Positions 45,322 to 55,650 of a DNA stretch of 64,000 bases are shown here, piece after piece (the stretch's first letter is position 1; each line of letters starts with the position of its first letter). The notes beneath the pieces are model-generated. The model saw nothing but the letters and a program-made list of their open reading frames with translations, ran no database searches and had not been told where the DNA came from. Source of the stretch: Emmonsiellopsis sp. PD_33. Taxonomy: Eukaryota; Ascomycota; Eurotiomycetes; Onygenales; Ajellomycetaceae. A program made the position numbers and the translations under genes. The stretch lies in assembly GCA_032988165.1 (NCBI GenBank), contig JANTQF010000033.1:1-64000 (forward strand), given 5' to 3'.

Positions 45322-46392
45322 ATGGCAGCCGCAGTGGATACCGCCCCCGCGCTCCCAACCATCATCGCATCCACCTCCACCTCCACCTCCACCTCCAGCA
45401 GAGCGGAACTCCCCCTCATCCGCGCAAACGAAGGCGACTACGTCGACCCGACCTCCGTCGGCTGGCTCCATGCCTCCACCCCCGACACGCCCATGGAGGA
45501 ACTGCGCGCCCGATTCCAACGAGACGGCTACGTCTGGATCAAAGGCCTAATCCCGCGCAAGGACGTCCTCGACATGCGCGAGCACTACTTCAGCGACCTT
45601 GCATGCACGGGGATCCTAGCGCCCGGCACATCGCCTCGAGAGGGTATTTTTAACGCGGCCACGGAGAACCCGCTCCACCATAGCGGTGTCGGCGCCTCAG
45701 ACCTGCCGTCGGAGCAGGAGAAGGTGGATCTGCTCGCCGCCGCGCATGTGAGCGACGCGTACCTCTCCTTCCTCCGCCATCCGGCACTGCGGAAGTTCAT
45801 CCGCGAGTTCACAGGCTGGGCAAAGGAAGCTATGGTTCGGCGGACGATATTGCGCCATAACGTGCCGCACGGGCTCAGCACGGGGATCCATTATGACAAG
45901 ATCTTCCTGCGGGCGGGGGAGGCGGATTTCCTGACGGCGTGGGTGCCGATTGGAGATTGTTCGGCTGTTGGCGGCGGGTTGTTGTATCTCGAGGGCTCGT
46001 CGCCGCTGGGGAGGGAGATTGAGGAGGATTTCACGCGGCGTGCGGCGGAGTTTACGTATGAGGAGCGGATTAATGCGTTTAATGTACATATGACTAAGTC
46101 TGGTTCGATTGCTCAGGATGCGGAGCTGTTTGCGCGGGAGGTGGAGCAGCGGGGCAGCAATAAGAGTACTGTAAGTGATGGCGTTAAAGGGAAGCGGCCC
46201 CGATGGCTGGTGGGGAATTATGAGGCCGGAGATGTGGTATTTCATGATCCATATATGATACACGGCGCCGGGAGAAATGAAGACAAGAATGGGAGGATTC
46301 GACTTAGCAGCGATTTGAGGTTTTATGCGGAGGGAGCCGCGGCGGACGAGAGATGGATGAAGGTGCCTTGGGCTCCAAATGATGGCCTCTGA
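45322..46392 (+). CDS. Phytanoyl-CoA dioxygenase (PhyH)-like Fe(II)/2-oxoglutarate oxygenase
   Basis: Single exon, 355 residues. The N-terminus has a short Ser/Thr run coded by repeated ACCTCC units (45369-45404). The PhyH fold begins at FQRDGYVWIKGLIPRKDVLDM. The iron triad is HYD (His 190, Asp 192) in STGIHYDKIFLR and His 314 in HDPYMIHGAGRN; an Arg 12-14 residues later (RIRLSSDLRF) would bind 2-oxoglutarate. There is no peroxisomal signal (it ends NDGL), so it is more likely a tailoring hydroxylase than a true phytanoyl-CoA hydroxylase. It follows the LaeA-like methyltransferase on the same strand, a pairing that hints at small-molecule metabolism, but no synthase gene is present. Confidence 0.88.
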   Translation: MAAAVDTAPALPTIIASTSTSTSTSSRAELPLIRANEGDYVDPTSVGWLHASTPDTPMEELRARFQRDGYVWIKGLIPRKDVLDMREHYFSDLACTGILAPGTSPREGIFNAATENPLHHSGVGASDLPSEQEKVDLLAAAHVSDAYLSFLRHPALRKFIREFTGWAKEAMVRRTILRHNVPHGLSTGIHYDKIFLRAGEADFLTAWVPIGDCSAVGGGLLYLEGSSPLGREIEEDFTRRAAEFTYEERINAFNVHMTKSGSIAQDAELFAREVEQRGSNKSTVSDGVKGKRPRWLVGNYEAGDVVFHDPYMIHGAGRNEDKNGRIRLSSDLRFYAEGAAADERWMKVPWAPNDGL

Positions 46393-46697
46393 GCGAGTGC
46401 AAATATCTAATATGGCCGAGCACAGTGAAGTGTGAGACGGATTTGGTCCCAAATCAAAAAGCAAACAGATCACTCATATGTTCAGAAGCGAGTAAAAGAA
46501 CTGCTGGAGCAAGGGATGTGTATTCAGAAGTAATTGAAACGCCGAAGCAACTAACATTCTTAACCATAACATCTGCAAATGGCATACCCAAAAGAACGGA
46601 ATCAACACGAAGCGGGGAAAAGTGGAAGTATACTCACTATACGCACAAAAAGCAAAAGAATGAATGTTAAAGCAGCCAAAACCTCTTCCCATTGATC
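46393..46697. other. Convergent intergenic region, no gene seen
   Basis: Short A-rich region between the oxygenase gene (plus) and the orphan gene (minus). Confidence 0.55.
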
Positions 46698-47941
46698 CTA
46701 CCCCTGGAACGCGTCACTGGAATAGAGAGCCATGCGCTTGGCCCGTCGCTCGAGGTTAAACGAATTCCCAGCAGCGTTAGTTAATCTCCGCTTAAGCTCC
46801 TCCAAAGCATCCCGATTCGCGGTGTGGACAATTTTTCTTATGATGATCATCATCTCATACCTTATTTGGCGAGCCATCAGCCGCGATACAAATACCAACT
46901 TATCACTTAAACGGATCTTGGTGTAACAGTCTGCCATTCGCCTCAAATATGAAAGACGCGTAATGGGATCGTGGATCCCCTCAATGCAAGGTTTTGGCAG
47001 AGGGATGGATGGATCCCTTTCGTCAGGATAGTTGGGATTCCAGTGTGTAATGCGGTATAGGTCCCAATATGCCTGTTCATACAAAACGAGGTCTCGGGCA
47101 GGATGGAATATATCTGTATTGTAACTTGGACTTCGGGGTTGCTTCGCCCAAGGGATAGGGTCATCGTCGTAAGTAGATGGTGCGACGCGTACCGGGGCTA
47201 TCATCCGTGCCATTCGTCGAGCGACTTCAGCCACCATATCGGGTTTCATTCTCGAGTAGGCAGCGGGAAGAGCAGGCAGACTCACAACTACAGACATCGC
47301 ATTTTTTAGCAAATTAGTAAAAGAAGATCAAATTTGGGTGTCTTTGGAGAATGGGGATCCACTGAATGGAACGCACTCGGCATGCCACGAAACAACTCTG
47401 CATCCGCTTCTGCAGTTCTGTCAAAACGGTCATCAACAACAGATGTAGTTTCTTGATCGCTCAGGGGCTCATATCGCCAATCATCCGGACCAATTTGGGG
47501 GCTTATCGCATGTCTTCGATCTTCCCTAAATCGCGGGTCATTCCTGACATTCTCCACAATCTCGCCCGGCTCTATATCAAGTTGACCCCTCGCGTCCTGT
47601 ATCGTGGCATGGGTTGAGAACGTGGCTGCCCGGGGTGACGCCTGAGGATTCACGCCGGAATGATCGTTCGGAACAGGTCTATTTGATGCATGCGCCACTA
47701 TGTTAATCCAAATATCATTTGCGTTCCATCTACGACGAATCGCAACACGGGTAGGAGGAGTATGAGGACTTCGGGCGATCACAGCGTTTAATATACGTGC
47801 TATTGTAGCATTGGGGTGACTAGCAGCTGGAGATCTGTCATTATTCGGCTGTCGCCCTGAAGCACTTCCGTGGGTGCTATCCATTTTCACGCCCGGGCCC
47901 GGGCGTGACTTTTCGAACCGGAGAGGACCAAGTTCATGCAA
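46698..47941 (-). CDS. Orphan protein, function unknown
   Basis: Two exons: 47941-47377 and 47287-46698, joined at a GTGCGT donor and TAG acceptor in phase 1; 384 residues. A shorter start at 47884 (MDSTHG) is equally possible. The N-terminal half is disordered with many Pro, Arg, Ser and Asp. The C-terminal half looks folded and basic: an aromatic stretch EQAYWDLYRITHWNPNYP, then long Arg-rich helices (RLSYLRRMADCYTKIRLSDK, ALEELKRRLTNAA). I recognise no family. The donor is not the commonest form, so the intron is probable rather than certain. It may be lineage-specific. Confidence 0.55.
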
Positions 47942-48626
47942 CTCTCGTAAATCCAGCGGGGATCGGATGCGATATGCCGCCTATTGCAAAAGTAAAGGGC
48001 GGGTATCGTAGCGCAGAGAAAAGCCCGATTCCATGAAATGACTGTGGCATACTAGTAGTTATGCAAAACAAAGGATAGTATAATGGAACATATCAAGTCT
48101 AACGAGTGTACATATCAACAGAAGCAAAACGAAGGACGCAACACGGATGAAAGTGTTGATGGAAGCACAACATGAAGCCAAAAACAACAAATATCACGTC
48201 CTCCATCGGGCTGGCAGGCGTGTCTGGGGAATAGGGGCTGGAAAAGGGGCCGGCGGGGAAGGCGGCTCTTTGCGGCCGAAACATGTCCGAGATATTGGGA
48301 TGAGAATTCAAGTCCTGTGGCGGTATATAGGTAGATCCTTATCCTCTTCTCGAATCCAGGACGTTCTCTTCTCACCTCATGGATCGAGGTAATTGATTTT
48401 TGATGAAGTTGAAGTTGGCTTCGAAGCTGGAGGAGGTCAAAATGATGAATAAGCAACAATCACGTGTTACGGCTATCATCACGTGGCGATAGTGAACCAG
48501 AGGAAATTTTCTTTTGGCGACTTGACGAAATCCGATGCGAAGAAACAAAAAGGTCACCGGCACTTCGACTTGACCGACTTTGCCAAAAGCCCACTTCCCC
48601 GGCATACGGGATTACCACCGGTCACA
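47942..48626. other. Divergent intergenic region
   Basis: Upstream of the orphan gene (minus) and of the Lcp5-like gene (plus). From 48483 to 48626 the frame of the Lcp5-like gene remains open with an earlier ATG; this stretch is treated as leader. Confidence 0.5.
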
Positions 48627-49817
48627 ATGGGGAGCGAAATGGACACTGCTGCCGCCATTCCACAATCGTCGCTCGCGACCTCTTTAGAGACCCTAACAAG
48701 CTCTCTGTCAAGCGCACTCTCCTCCTTACCAAACTCGCAACCCCACGATGTTGCTGCAGATAATGCGACAATCCTACCGCCGTCAGATGGAATATCCCTG
48801 CTCGATACGAAGAATGAAATCTTCCTCTCCTACCTGCAAAACCTCGTGTTCGTCATTCTTCTACAATTGAGACATCTGTCGACGGATTCGCCCGATACGG
48901 AGACCGATATCAAGAATGCGGATTCCTCACTTCGGAGCGGCGCGGTGAAAAAATTGAATGAGCTGAGGGTGTATTTGGAACGCGGTGTTCGGCCGCTAGA
49001 AGGCCGGCTGAAATACCAAGTCGATAAGGTATTGAAGGCCGCCGAGGATGCGGAAAGGAATCAATTAGCGGCAGCCTCGAAGGGCAAGAAACAAAGTAAA
49101 GGATCCAAGGATAGAAGGGATGGCAGTGGAAGCGAAAGCGACGAAATGTCTGGAAGCGAGTCCGATGGTTCTGAGGCGAGTGACGCGGACGAGGACATTG
49201 ATGAGCTGGCATACCGACCCAACCTAGCGGCCTTCTCGCGGGGACAGCAGGACGAGACGAAATCGAAGTCCTCAAGCAAGAGGGACACTGGTGATGGTAT
49301 CTATCGTCCTCCGAAGATCAAACCTACCGCGCTCCCTACTACCTCAGATAACCGGGAGGAGAAACGGGGACGACGCACCGCCAAATCTGCTATTATCGAC
49401 GAGTTCGTCAATGCTGAAATGTCCAGCGCACCCATGGCTGAACCCAGCATCGGCACGACGATTCGCGCCGGAGGAAGATCTGTGCGATCTGAGAAAGACA
49501 GAACGAAGGAACTGGAACGGAGAACATATGAAGAGACCAACTTTGTGCGGCTACCGAAGGAGACCAAGAAGGAACGGGCGAAGCGCGGAGGCGACCGCCC
49601 CGGCGGTTATGGTGGTGAAGAGTGGAGAGGTCTTGGTGAAGGTGCGGATAGAATCGAGCGACTTACGCGGCGAAGCAGAGGCGGTGGCAGCAGCAACAGC
49701 GTGCTGGAGAAGAGTCGGAAGAGACGTGCTACGGAGGATGGCCCACGGGGCGATGGAGTGAATGTTGGAGACGGCTTCGAAAAGCGCCGGAAGAAGATCG
49801 CTGGGTGGAAACGATAG
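48627..49817 (+). CDS. lcp5: Sas10/Utp3/C1D-family ribosome-biogenesis factor (Lcp5/neuroguidin-like)
   Basis: Single exon, 396 residues from the chosen start. The Sas10/Utp3/C1D domain (about residues 45-140) contains DTKNEIFLSYLQNLVFVILLQLRHLS and GAVKKLNELRVYLERGVRPLEGRLKYQVDKV. It is followed by an acidic Ser-rich stretch (about 155-195), a conserved YRPPKIKPTALP motif, ERRTYEETNFVRLPKETKKER and a basic C-terminus, the order seen in Lcp5 and neuroguidin. Lcp5 joins the U3 snoRNP/SSU processome and helps 18S rRNA maturation in the nucleolus. An in-frame ATG 48 codons upstream (48483) would add residues lacking family pattern, so I start at MGSEMD. Confidence 0.88.
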   Translation: MGSEMDTAAAIPQSSLATSLETLTSSLSSALSSLPNSQPHDVAADNATILPPSDGISLLDTKNEIFLSYLQNLVFVILLQLRHLSTDSPDTETDIKNADSSLRSGAVKKLNELRVYLERGVRPLEGRLKYQVDKVLKAAEDAERNQLAAASKGKKQSKGSKDRRDGSGSESDEMSGSESDGSEASDADEDIDELAYRPNLAAFSRGQQDETKSKSSSKRDTGDGIYRPPKIKPTALPTTSDNREEKRGRRTAKSAIIDEFVNAEMSSAPMAEPSIGTTIRAGGRSVRSEKDRTKELERRTYEETNFVRLPKETKKERAKRGGDRPGGYGGEEWRGLGEGADRIERLTRRSRGGGSSNSVLEKSRKRRATEDGPRGDGVNVGDGFEKRRKKIAGWKR

Positions 49818-50156
49818 TACACCTAGGTGGTATTGGTTTTGGATGGTTTTATCAAAATTTGGGAACGGGTGTTTACGGAGTACAGTATATACACTTGCAG
49901 CGATGTCTTTCAGCTTATTTTCCTTGTATAATTACTAGACTCCAGCAATGCATTCGGTGTTGATGCGTCGAAATTGATCTTCACTCGCGCCCATCATGAT
50001 GGAGAAAGCCAGGAATAAAAAAATCATGGATCAGGAACAATGACATCATCGGCGACACTTCGTTCAACCTCAACATCAACCACCGTCTTTCTGCAATCTC
50101 CATCCTACACAACCACAATTTTAATTCTATCTACAGAGTATCTGACTTACGCCAAA
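49818..50156. other. Intergenic, no gene seen
   Basis: 3' flank of the Lcp5-like gene and promoter of the next gene. The next frame stays open upstream to 50040. Confidence 0.5.
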
Positions 50157-51009
50157 ATGGAAGACCCAGGTAATATCCCCTCTTATTCTTCAGCTAAATC
50201 CATCACTGACACCCACCAACCAGTGGCCGAAATCCCGCACGTCATCCATCTCCTCACCCAGTCCATCCCATCCGTGCAAAAGCAAACAATCGAGAGATTT
50301 TTCACGCCCTCTGCCTCCTTCACACACCCATTATGCCGTACCGGGTCATTCGAGGGCAGCAGATGGTTTATCATCCAGGTATACCGCTGGTACAAGATCA
50401 TGTCACCCAACATAGATCTCGACGTCCACTCCGTCGGTATGCATCTTCAACAACCCACATAGACATCAAACATCTCCCCAATCCAACTAACAAATAACCC
50501 ACAAAGCATTCGACCCACACACCCTAACCCTCTACGTAACCGCCTCCCAAACCTTCCGCATCTTCATAATCCCCTTCTATAAAGCAAACGCCCGCCTAAC
50601 CGCCGTCCTCACCCTGACCTCGTCCACCTCGCCCACCGACACACCCTCATCCGAAACCGAGCACCCATCCATGTCATCTTCATGGACAAGCGCAGCCGCC
50701 CCAAGCCCCAATCCCATGACAGAACCCAGCCCCGATCCCCACCCACAGGTCAAAACCGATAAGAAGGCCCTATACTACATCTCCGCGCAGGAGGACTTGT
50801 ATCAAACGTCTGAAGTGATCAAGTTTGTTCTGCCGTTTGGCATCGGGGTGTTCGTGGCGGTTGTATTGCAGTTTTTCGCCACGGTGTTGTGCGTGCTTGG
50901 GGCGTGGGCGCTTTGGCCGATTTCGTGGGCGGAGGATAGGGAACTTTTTCCCTTGGGTCGGGTGTGGAGGATTCGGAGGGGGATTGGGGGGGAGAAGAAG
51001 AGGGAGTGA
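50157..51009 (+). CDS. SigF/NTF2-like domain membrane protein
   Basis: Two exons: 50157-50436 and 50507-51009; 260 residues. The N-terminal domain (about residues 20-135) has the NTF2/SnoaL-like pattern of fungal SigF-like proteins: TIERFFTPSASFTHPLCRT, FIIQVYRWYKIMSPNIDLDVHSV, FDPHTLTLYVTASQTFRIFI and LTAVLTLTSS. A Pro/Ser-rich linker is followed by YYISAQEDLYQTSEVIKFVLPF and a strong membrane span (about 205-235). The span and charged tail suggest an endomembrane anchor. The sequence 50170-50223 (54 bases, starts GTAATA, has CTGAC then CAG) could be an in-frame intron; removing it gives 242 residues. No function is known to me. Confidence 0.75.
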
Positions 51010-51344
51010 GCGGTCTGAGATGGAGTAGGGTTTTTCGTTGGCATTTTGAGGGGCTTGAATTTGTTTGCATTTGTATGGACTAGGGTACTTTGGTAAATTG
51101 GGATATGGCTATGATGGAATGACTCTGTATTTATGATTTATTTTGCTTGTTACAAAGGATGTAAGATGTGATGCAGTTGGGATTATTCGAGTATTTATTC
51201 AAGTTTTGATCTATTCCTTATATCGCGATAACTACCAGTGCCAGAAGAAAGGGGGAACTCCCCACTTTAGCTATCCAAAATTTACTTTCCTCCTGTCCTC
51301 CATAATTAACCGCGGATTCACCATCTATATACCATATAATCCCC
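51010..51344. other. Convergent intergenic region, no gene seen
   Basis: 3' flanks of the SigF-like gene (plus) and the monooxygenase gene (minus). Confidence 0.55.
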
Positions 51345-52964
51345 CTAGACCTTAACATCCTGCCGAAACTTCCTCAGTCGATCCTCACTAGCCACAACCG
51401 TCATCGGCAACCCCCTTCCAATCCCAAAGAACACAAAAGTCGCCCACTTCCAACGGAACGGATTGATAGCAACCACAAACACAAACCAGTAAATCAGCTC
51501 CGCATAGGTGAAGAAGTCAAACGCCCCTGTGGGAGCCAGCCGCTTGAGAAAGCTCGTCATGTCGATCCACCGCTTCATCCAGAACTCCGTTGGGCGGCTT
51601 AGAGGGTCCGTGATGAACATGAGCAGCAGTCGTGTGTAGATGCCGATATGGTAGTTCCCCACTGTGCCGATGGCGTTAACATAGGTGCTGTTATTGGCGC
51701 AGATGCTTGGGTATTGTGGTGGGAAGACCTGGAGGTACCAGTTGGGCGGGTCGTAGGGGGGTTCAAACACCTTGTCTGGGAGGAATGAAAGGGATGGGCG
51801 CTGGTAGCCGGTCGCCATTACGATTATATCTGCATCGACTAGGAGTTCATGGCCCGGCCCTCCTTTCGGGACGCCCTGGGCTCGATGGTTAAACCTGATA
51901 CCATCCTTTTCAACAGAAAGAATATCCCCGCGCAGCCAGCGGGCTTTTCCAGCGCGTATCTGGTCGAAGAGTTCCGAATTGACCATGGGAGTATCTGTGA
52001 ATATGCCCTTACCGGCAGGGGCAATGTCGGAGAGATCGCGGTAGAAGAATTTGCGGAGAAGCCATTCGGGAAGCCAGGACAGGGAAATTTCCTGGCCGAA
52101 CACATTGCATGCAAGGAGGACGTCAACAACGACATTCCGCGGGATAATCCACTTGTCAGAGCGTGAGAGGACATCAATTTGTGCTGCGCCGGAATTCACG
52201 GCATATTCGAGGGCTTCAATAGCGCTTGCTCCGCCCCCAACGACAATGACTTTCTTGCCCTTTGCATTCTTTCCATCTAAGTTCGACGAGTGGTAGATAT
52301 GGCCTTTGAATCTATCCTGGTGTGGTAGAGTAGGCATCTGAGGGTCACCACAGCTACCGACCGCAGCGATAACGCCGTCGAAGGTCCCGTATCTAGCCTC
52401 CTTGTTGTTGATAGCCCATTTGCCGTCATTGTTCTTTTCAACGGATTTGACCAGTGTGTTGAAATGCGTGCGCTCCTCCAGTCCATACCGTTTCCAGAGA
52501 TCGATGATCTGCTGCTTGATCTTTGCTTGGGTCGGATAGGCACTGTCCCATTTCACGGAAGGGTGAAATCTAAACATAATGCTGTGGATCTGCAGGGCGG
52601 AGGTGGAATTTACTCTCTATACACAGGTGACATGTTAATTTTGCGGTTTTCCCGTTGAGAACGGACAATCATTTGTTAGAAAACGTACACTCCAAATCCC
52701 ACCAAGCCCTTTGGCTTTCTGCCTCCCTTCGAATATTTGTACATTAAATCCATGACCGATACAATGGGATGCAGCAGAAACGCCCGTCAGACCGGCTCCA
52801 ATAATGGCAATTCGAGGGGCGTCCTTCTTTGGGCCGCCGTCTGGCGGCGGTGCAGTTGGCGCAAATATAAACGCGAGGATGCCCTGCGCCAAGACATAAA
52901 GTGCGGCCAATGTGTTGATATATACATAAGAAATCAGATCTTGGATGGGCTGGAAGATACCCAT
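51345..52964 (-). CDS. Flavin-containing monooxygenase
   Basis: Two exons: 52964-52689 and 52616-51345, joined in phase 0; 515 residues. A hydrophobic N-terminal segment (about 10-36) probably anchors it to a membrane. The FAD Rossmann motif is GAGLTG (56-61), the NADPH motif is GGGASA (219-224), and the FMO fingerprint is FKGHIYHSSNL (195-205), where the final aromatic residue of the usual motif is replaced. ATGYQRP is the conserved ATGY block. It would oxidise an N-, S- or carbonyl-containing compound using FAD, NADPH and O2. The substrate is not evident. It opens the run of minus-strand accessory genes that continues to 60.5 kb. Confidence 0.9.
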
Positions 52965-53511
52965 ATTGGGGTGAGAAGCGGATTAGAAGGGGGCCTTTTC
53001 GTGGAAGAGATGGGAAAATGGTTGTTTATGACAAGGAAACCGCCACCATAGTAAGATTGAGAGTAAAAGTAGTTTGCAATTTAATAGAAAAGTCAGTTCA
53101 GGAAAGCCTGCCAGTATTTATCAGGGTCAATTGGATGGTTAGAAAGTGTAGATAGTTAAATAATAAAAGCATCAAAACATAGCCAAAAAACATCGTCGTC
53201 ATCGCTCCTAACCCAGTCTGCCACTTCCAAGCTTGATGCAGTCCCGCCTATGACGTCGGCGGTGGGTCTGGTCCGTGCACGGCTCCACCCCCGCGCAGAT
53301 CAACGTGGGGCCTATTTATAGAGAATGTTACGAGGAAGGATATATCATATTGTAGCTTGAAATTTTTAATTGATAATTGTCAGACTGGTTTCATAACTAC
53401 CATATAAAAACTGCAAGTGAACAACAACCCCTATCAAAAGTAAGGGAACAGATTGTAGACCAGATAGTCTTGACCCAACCCGGTAGTCATTGGTCCATCT
53501 TCTCTCCTTTT
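52965..53511. other. Intergenic, AT-rich, no gene seen
   Basis: Promoter of the monooxygenase gene and 3' flank of secreted gene A. The block 53487-53520 (CATCTTCTCTCC followed by a T run) recurs at 56274-56307. Confidence 0.55.
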
Positions 53512-54232
53512 TTAGGAGGGGAAGCTTGATGGCTTGCCAACTTGTGCGCACCAGACGGCATTCGGCGACAACTCTGGGTCGGGATGAAAAGTATTTGTAA
53601 GATTGGTGCTACCAGGGGCGCTGTCCTGTCCGACCCATCTACCATGGCAATCGGTTTCTCTGTTTTCAAAAGTTGGATATCAGATATGAGAGCAAGAAGT
53701 AACTGGATTCATTGAGAATAGGGGTAACAGCACATTGGAGATGGAAATAAGAATAAATAAAAATTCTTAAAAGAAGAGGAGAAATAACACTTACTTGTAA
53801 AATCTACAATTCATGGACCATGGAATTTTCATTGAACCATCAGGAAGTGACCTTGAAATTTTGATTAGCTGTACTGTTATCCTTCATACTGACTGGGATT
53901 TAGAGAGCCACAGCGACAAACATACAGAGAGCCATTTTTTGGGATGCAGGAGTTAGCTGGTATAGTAAAGCCTTCGCCTTTTTTGTCAACATCCTTGTAG
54001 TAGGTGACCTATGTAATCATGCTCCATCAGCTTTCCGTCCACTCATCAAAAAGTTAAGTCAACTCCTGGGGGTAGAGGAGAGAATAGAAAAGAAGTAGAA
54101 CATCAGACATCTTACATCAACTTCTTTGAGGATTCCGGTGTCGTCGTCACGTTCCCAGATAACTGCTCCAGCACAGAGTGGTATAGCTGCCAGCAGTGAG
54201 GCTGCAAATGCTGCAAGCTTGAAGGAATGCAT
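53512..54232 (-). CDS. Small secreted cysteine protein A (four-member tandem family)
   Basis: Four exons: 54232-54116, 54008-53926, 53851-53795 and 53659-53512; 134 residues. Signal peptide of about 22 residues (MHSFKLAAFAAS...CAG). The mature protein has four cysteines placed as in its neighbours: one closing exon 2 (TIPANSC), one in exon 3 (GSMKIPWSMNCRFY) and two in exon 4 (TDCHG and AVWC). Intron phases are 0, 2, 2 and exon 3 is 57 coding bases, the same as in genes B, C and D. The third acceptor is TTTCAAG. There is no membrane span or GPI tail. An extracellular role is expected. I do not recognise a named family. Confidence 0.8.
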
Positions 54233-54835
54233 AGCCGGCGGGTTTTGGTTTTGTTGAGTAGTGTAGGTTTGCAAATTGAAGGACTGAGAAAAAGGAGAAA
54301 CCGGTCGTAAGCATGAATCAAGTCAAATGAGTGGTCTCAGTGCCATATTTATACTTGATTGGAATAGCCAACATCAAACGCCGACGGAGTCAAACTAGCA
54401 TTAAGGGGTGTATAAAAGTGATAGTAGTTATATCTAAGTATATATCCAACACAACATGTAATCTATTACTACCTTTGAGAGTAGACAAAAAAAGGGGCCA
54501 TTATAACCAACGGCAGGGATCATATTCTATGACGGAAGGGAGGTTGGTTGGTTGCACAGCTGATAATGCGGCTCAGATCCGAGATCAAGCAAAGAGCAGG
54601 ACATAGAATCAGTGATTGATGTCTTTATCACAGTGGTGAACAAACATAGATTAAATGTTGCTATATTAAGTTACCCCTAATACTAGTAATCCTATAGCTA
54701 TCCCTTGTCCACATTTTACTTCCTCAAGTATCCCCCTCCCTCTACAGCTAATCATGCCAGTGCCAAAGACAATGAATTCAGTTCACTTGCTCGCGGATTG
54801 AGTGGTTGTGGGTTTGTTGGTTTATAACTGAGCGC
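54233..54835. other. Intergenic, AT-rich, no gene seen
   Basis: Promoter of secreted gene A and 3' flank of gene B. Nothing coding recognised. Confidence 0.55.
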
Positions 54836-55650
54836 CTAATTTGCCCCCGCCGGTTCAGTCGTACTTGTAGTTTTGGGGGGTTCAGACTTGGTCGTTGTAG
54901 TAGGCTTGGCCGTTGTAGTAGGCTTGCCCGTTGTAGTAGGCTTGCCCGTTGTAGTAGCCTTGGTCGTCGGAGTAGGCTTGGTCGTTGCGGGTTCACTGGT
55001 TGGGGGCGGTTTAGGTTTGTCGGTGGATCCTACCCGGCGGCAGATCAGAGATTTAGGTGCGGAATGGCCGGGGCCCCTGGCGAAGAGCGTGGAGATGTCC
55101 TCGGCGTTCCCTGTGTTGGCTTGAGCCACATACTGGCCACCGCAGTTGAGTTCGCTGTGTGTTGGAAATTGCAAGTCAGATGGATCAGAAAAATTGATAC
55201 ATATAAAACGCAGGATAATTTCGGGGAGACAGGAAAGGGATGTATGAACCTCATAAATGAGCAGGTCATTGACCATGGGATCTCCAGTGAGCCCTGCAAT
55301 CCATCGCTTGTAGTATCACTTGACAGATGTTAGCCATGATAGTTTCTGCAACCATCCAGGAAGAAGAACAGAACAACATACAACATTGAATCAGTAAGGT
55401 CATAACATGCACCTGCTGCTATAGTATGTTTCTCTCCGCCCCTGTTTTTTTGTTCAAAATATGTAACCTGTATTATTTATAATAAGCCTTTTAAGTCCTT
55501 TGTATATACTAAAGAGCAAAAACAAGGTATATTATTCAGAAAACCTACTGGTTTTTCCGTCAAGTCCCCTTCCCCATCTGGTACTGGGGTGCATATCGAT
55601 AGGGCGGGAAGTAAAGAGATCACTAATGCTGTGATAGTAGTATAATGCAT
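54836..55650 (-). CDS. Small secreted cysteine protein B with Thr/Pro-rich mucin-like tail
   Basis: Four exons: 55650-55549, 55467-55382, 55306-55250 and 55154-54836; 187 residues. Signal peptide of about 20 residues (MHYTTITALVIS...). The core aligns with gene A: VTYF opens exon 2, IAAGAC closes its core, GSLEIPWSMTCSF lies in exon 3, and LNCGGQY and LICRR in exon 4. After the last cysteine a unique tail of about 60 residues follows, built from short Lys-Pro-Thr-Thr-Thr units (about residues 135-175). It should be densely O-mannosylated. Phases are 0, 2, 2 with a 57-base exon 3; the exon 3 acceptor is CTACAAG. The tail makes this the longest family member. Confidence 0.78.
54880..54995 (-). 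repeat. 18-base tandem repeat encoding Thr/Pro units
   Basis: Several near-identical 18-base units (GTTGTAGTAGGCTTGCCC on the plus strand) inside exon 4 of gene B, each coding for a six-residue K-P-T-T-T-(G/A) unit read on the minus strand. Outer units are diverged. The two central units are identical, suggesting recent expansion. Confidence 0.8.
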
